In this document: piece after piece, positions 61,438-64,000 of the stretch | Numbering within the stretch: the first letter of the stretch is position 1 | Layout: every line of letters begins with the position of its first letter | Assembly: GCA_963793095.1 (NCBI GenBank) | Contig: CAWBYY010000011.1 | Location: forward strand, 1,240,001 to 1,304,000 | Direction: 5' to 3' | DNA from: CAVWDI01 sp963793095 | GTDB taxonomy: Bacteria > Chloroflexota > Anaerolineae > Anaerolineales > UBA4823 | DNA length: 64,000 nucleotides | Translations under genes and position numbers: made by a program | The notes under the pieces: generated by a model | What the model was told of the DNA's origin: nothing | The model's database searches: none | What the model saw: the letters and a program-made list of their open reading frames with translations, nothing else

Positions 61438-63364
61438 ATCTGGAAACTGTCACTGAATTTTTCCCCTTTAATTTCGGGTTTTTAATTTCAAGAACAATTC
61501 TTGTAATTCCCTCCGGCCAGTAACGTTTTAACCCTGAATCGCTTACTTCGTAAAACTCAATCTTGGGTGAAACAGATTTTGTATCGTATTTCATACTAAG
61601 CTCAAAACCATTGCCCTGCAGATTTAATACACCCGGTCCGGATTCACTTACCTTGCAATAGGTTATAAAATTCAGGCTGGTTGGCTGTTCTTTAATTTCA
61701 GCCAGTTCCCATGAATCCGAAATGGTAAGTTTTTTACCCCGGTCAAGGCGGTAACTTCTGACCCATTTTTTAACCGCTGCTTCATCGGTGTATGCTCCGG
61801 CAATGTCTGTTGAAAAAACTGCCTTTTTGGCATCGGCCGTAAAAGAAGTATTTTTTGCCCTGTATTGACTTCCCTGCATCTGGTCCACACCATTTATTTT
61901 TGGCAGTTGATGGTAACCCGATTGCATGGTCCAGATCTCATAACGCTGGCTGCTGAATGTCTTTCTGGTATAGGTTTCCCGGCCTATATCAATCAAACAA
62001 GGCTTTCCGTCGAAGTACAGAACACAGGTACCCAGATCGTTATGGTTATGACTTTCGGCATTATGACCTCCCTTGGCTGAAAAAAAGAAACCTTCTGCAG
62101 AACCTGCCTTATCACGGGCGCCCGCAACTTCTGTATCGGGCAACCAGAAATCGCTGATCAGGGCATTTTCCGCTGGTGCATTATTGATCTCATCCAGGTA
62201 CATCAATTGCATGATTTGCTCATCTACTTTTCCACCAGGGGTCTGCCGTCCCCAATCCTGCCGCTTTGCCAGAAAGGCCCCGAATTTTTGCATGGTGGAA
62301 TCCTTGATTTCCTTACCGTACCAGTATATAATGGCAGGACGGCTGCCGGTGGTTGCATCGGCGTCGGCATAATTGATGAAGTAAGGATAATCGATATAGG
62401 CTTTGTAAATATAGGTGCCCATATTCTGAATCAGCTGGTTGTCGTATACATCAAATTTCCCCTGTGTCGCCAGCTTCAACAAATCAAGGTTCTGGAACAG
62501 GGAGGCTCCTGCCCTTCCCCAGTAGGAAGGGCCTTCATCGCATCCACCATCAGCAGGATACCCATTGACAAAAACATCCAGTGAACGGATCACTTTTTCA
62601 ACCCCTGCCAGCCTTTTCCCGGGGTCCTCTTCCAGGATCAGTATGGCTGTCAGCATGTTATGGTTTGTCCATGGATTCCAGTTATTGACCGTGCGCCTTC
62701 CGTCCAGTCCCTGCCACCAGAAATCGTCGCGCTCGTAATATGGGATTACGGCTTTTTTCATGATTTCATCTCTTAACCTTTTAGCGATCAAAGGGTGCAC
62801 TTTGTCAAATTCATCTTTGAACAAAAACCAGGTCCAGGATAAAATGTTTGTAATTTCCCCTACTCCCAGATCAATAACCGGTTCGTCTGCATCGGGCAGG
62901 CCATGTGCCGCTTTCTGGGCCGTCAGGTGAGCAGACCAGCCCCACCAGGTTTGTTCACTGTAATACCAGGCACCATTAATGATCTGGTCGATAAACCGGC
63001 CCTTGCCCTCAACCAGTTCACCCATAACCAAAGCCATGAGTGCCGCCCTCGGAGCCGCGTAAACACTTTGGCGGCGGTCACCCGAACGGATAATTTCGAG
63101 GTAATCTGTGGCTTTTACAATGGGCCAGTCATAATCAATGGCCTCTTCAGCTTCCTGGATATATTGTTTTATTAATTCTGCTGGCAGTCCGTTCCAGAAA
63201 TCCCTGCTCTGATAGGTTGGTAAATCAATCTCTGAAAAGTTTTTAACCAGCACCGATCCGAGATCAATGCTTTTGGCTTCCTTAACAAGGACATCTCTTT
63301 TTTCCTGTGCAAAACTGCCTAATGTAATCCAACACAAGAGGAAAAGAAAAAGTAGTCTGTTCAT
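61436..63364 (-). CDS. Heparinase II/III-type polysaccharide lyase
   Basis: A 642-residue exported protein, distinct from the lyase at 16103. The signal ends near GSFAQ. The alpha/alpha toroid carries NNWNPWTNHNMLTAIL and GGCDEGPSYWGRAGAS; the beta-sandwich carries GGHNAESHNHNDLGTCVLYFDGKPCLIDIG with a His-rich active-site loop, and GYHQLPKINGVDQMQG. These are classic heparinase II/III (PL12/PL21-like) segments. It should cleave a uronate-containing polymer or oligomer. It is followed by the kinase/BKACE pair, which suggests that the lyase products feed an acid-sugar route. Confidence 0.88.
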   Translation of the reverse strand: MNRLLFLFLLCWITLGSFAQEKRDVLVKEAKSIDLGSVLVKNFSEIDLPTYQSRDFWNGLPAELIKQYIQEAEEAIDYDWPIVKATDYLEIIRSGDRRQSVYAAPRAALMALVMGELVEGKGRFIDQIINGAWYYSEQTWWGWSAHLTAQKAAHGLPDADEPVIDLGVGEITNILSWTWFLFKDEFDKVHPLIAKRLRDEIMKKAVIPYYERDDFWWQGLDGRRTVNNWNPWTNHNMLTAILILEEDPGKRLAGVEKVIRSLDVFVNGYPADGGCDEGPSYWGRAGASLFQNLDLLKLATQGKFDVYDNQLIQNMGTYIYKAYIDYPYFINYADADATTGSRPAIIYWYGKEIKDSTMQKFGAFLAKRQDWGRQTPGGKVDEQIMQLMYLDEINNAPAENALISDFWLPDTEVAGARDKAGSAEGFFFSAKGGHNAESHNHNDLGTCVLYFDGKPCLIDIGRETYTRKTFSSQRYEIWTMQSGYHQLPKINGVDQMQGSQYRAKNTSFTADAKKAVFSTDIAGAYTDEAAVKKWVRSYRLDRGKKLTISDSWELAEIKEQPTSLNFITYCKVSESGPGVLNLQGNGFELSMKYDTKSVSPKIEFYEVSDSGLKRYWPEGITRIVLEIKNPKLKGKNSVTVSR

Positions 63365-63445
63365 GATTTAAAGTTTTTATGGTTATTTGATTTGGAAGTC
63401 AAGTATGCGCAGCGTTGTTCACCTGGTTTGCTGCACCATGGATCT

Positions 63446-64000
63446 TCAATTTACCAGAATCTCCCGGCAATATTCAACACATTTGCTGGTTTCTATCACA
63501 GCATTGGAAGTCACAGGCACCGGATACTCCAGCTCTATATCGCAATATATTGGCCACTGCTTTTCCTTGATCAGATTCAGTATATCTGCCAGCGGTGTCT
63601 CCCCTTCCCCCCATGGCATATTCGTGTTGGCAGGTTCTGAATCCTTACCGGTTTTGTCTTTCAGGTGAATGCTGAATATCCGGTCATGGAGTTTTTCAAT
63701 GATCTCATTGGGATGTTTTCCGGTGGCCCCGAAATAATGCCCCACATCAAAATTCATCATATTGTTTGGGGAATACTCCAGGAATTCTTCAAAATTGAAG
63801 TTTGGGTCCCCCGGCTGACCATGGTTATGATAGATCGCGTACATATCATGCTTCTCGGCAAACTTGCCGAGCCGCTGACAGGCATCATGACCTATCTCAT
63901 TGGTAATACCGCCGGCACCAAGGGCTTTTGCCACCTTGAATGCATAGTCAATTTCCTCATCCGACCATCCGGCAGGCGCTAACTTCACGATGTGGATATT
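63446..64000 (-). CDS. TIM-barrel sugar isomerase/epimerase, 5' end outside the window
   Basis: The frame is open to the right edge; the GTG at 63988 is internal because NIHI precedes it in frame. The visible 185 residues are the C-terminal part of an AP-endonuclease-2-type barrel: GAGGITNEIG, AIYHNHGQPGDPNF with metal-site His, NFDVGHYFGATG with Asp and His, FSIHLKDKTG and the last metal strand CDIELEYP. The missing half may carry a signal peptide, as in the two related proteins at 9562 and 57226. It lies 81 bases before the lyase gene in the same direction. Confidence 0.85.
   Translation of the reverse strand, partial: NIHIVKLAPAGWSDEEIDYAFKVAKALGAGGITNEIGHDACQRLGKFAEKHDMYAIYHNHGQPGDPNFNFEEFLEYSPNNMMNFDVGHYFGATGKHPNEIIEKLHDRIFSIHLKDKTGKDSEPANTNMPWGEGETPLADILNLIKEKQWPIYCDIELEYPVPVTSNAVIETSKCVEYCREILVN

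Noticed and set aside
1..64000. CRISPR arrays, tRNA or rRNA genes, phage or conjugation genes, SusC/SusD pairs
   Set aside because: Looked for on both strands; no regular repeat-spacer pattern, no tRNA-like or rRNA sequence and no such protein families were seen.

Overview
The window looks like a carbohydrate-degrading island of a Bacteroidota bacterium, most likely a marine or sediment polysaccharide degrader. The reasons are the many lipoprotein signal peptides, short intergenic gaps, TAnnTTTG-like promoter elements, a decayed DUF4136 lipoprotein, and the density of sulfatases and glycoside hydrolases. I cannot assign it below phylum. There are no SusC/SusD pairs, no hybrid two-component or anti-sigma regulators, no sulfatase-maturing enzyme, no rRNA or tRNA, no CRISPR array and no intact mobile element.

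Layout. (1) 1-7.9 kb: the 3' end of an MFS sugar porter, a TolB/TPR-type regulator with the ghost of a paralogue beside it, then a plus-strand group (small protein, DUF1254/DUF1214 lipoprotein, long arylsulfatase) followed by a decayed DUF4136 lipoprotein. (2) 8-19.7 kb, minus strand: two RraA-fold proteins, an exported TIM-barrel isomerase, a Gfo/Idh/MocA pseudogene, a PL8 lyase, a jelly-roll protein, a GH5-like hydrolase, a heparinase II/III-type lyase and an iduronate-2-sulfatase-like enzyme. This reads as a module for uronic-acid-containing, glycosaminoglycan-like polymers. (3) 19.8-23.1 kb, plus strand: a PIG-L/LmbE deacetylase and a GH78 rhamnosidase. (4) 23.1-57.1 kb, minus strand: 34 kb of tightly packed, often ATGA-overlapping genes. 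They encode five sulfatases (one frameshifted), GH78, GH106 (frameshifted), GH2, a GH43-like propeller, GH116, GH27, a large TIM-barrel hydrolase of unclear family, two exported nucleoside-hydrolase-fold proteins, DUF1961, an SSS symporter, an enolase-superfamily dehydratase, ThuA, GlpF and GlpK. (5) 57.2-64 kb: an exported TIM-barrel isomerase, a small secreted two-domain protein with its own promoter and terminator, a BKACE enzyme coupled to a DUF1537 acid-sugar kinase, a second heparinase-type lyase, and the 3' part of a TIM-barrel isomerase running off the edge.

How it may work together. Seven Cys-type sulfatases and three alpha-L-rhamnosidase-family enzymes, with GH2, a possible alpha-glucuronidase-like hydrolase and polysaccharide lyases, suggest exolytic breakdown of sulfated rhamnose- and uronate-rich glycans. 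Monomers would enter through the SSS and MFS porters. Uronate or acid-sugar products could be handled by the RraA, enolase, DUF1537 and BKACE enzymes. GH27 with GlpF and GlpK suggests a branch that splits a galactosyl-glycerol into galactose and glycerol. Several of the sugar-modifying enzymes carry Tat-type signals, so part of the chemistry is probably periplasmic.

Decay is a second theme. There are six clear or probable gene remnants or frameshifted genes, plus one weaker gene-tail fragment at 61324-61437. One frameshift lies in a G homopolymer and could be a sequencing error or a switch.
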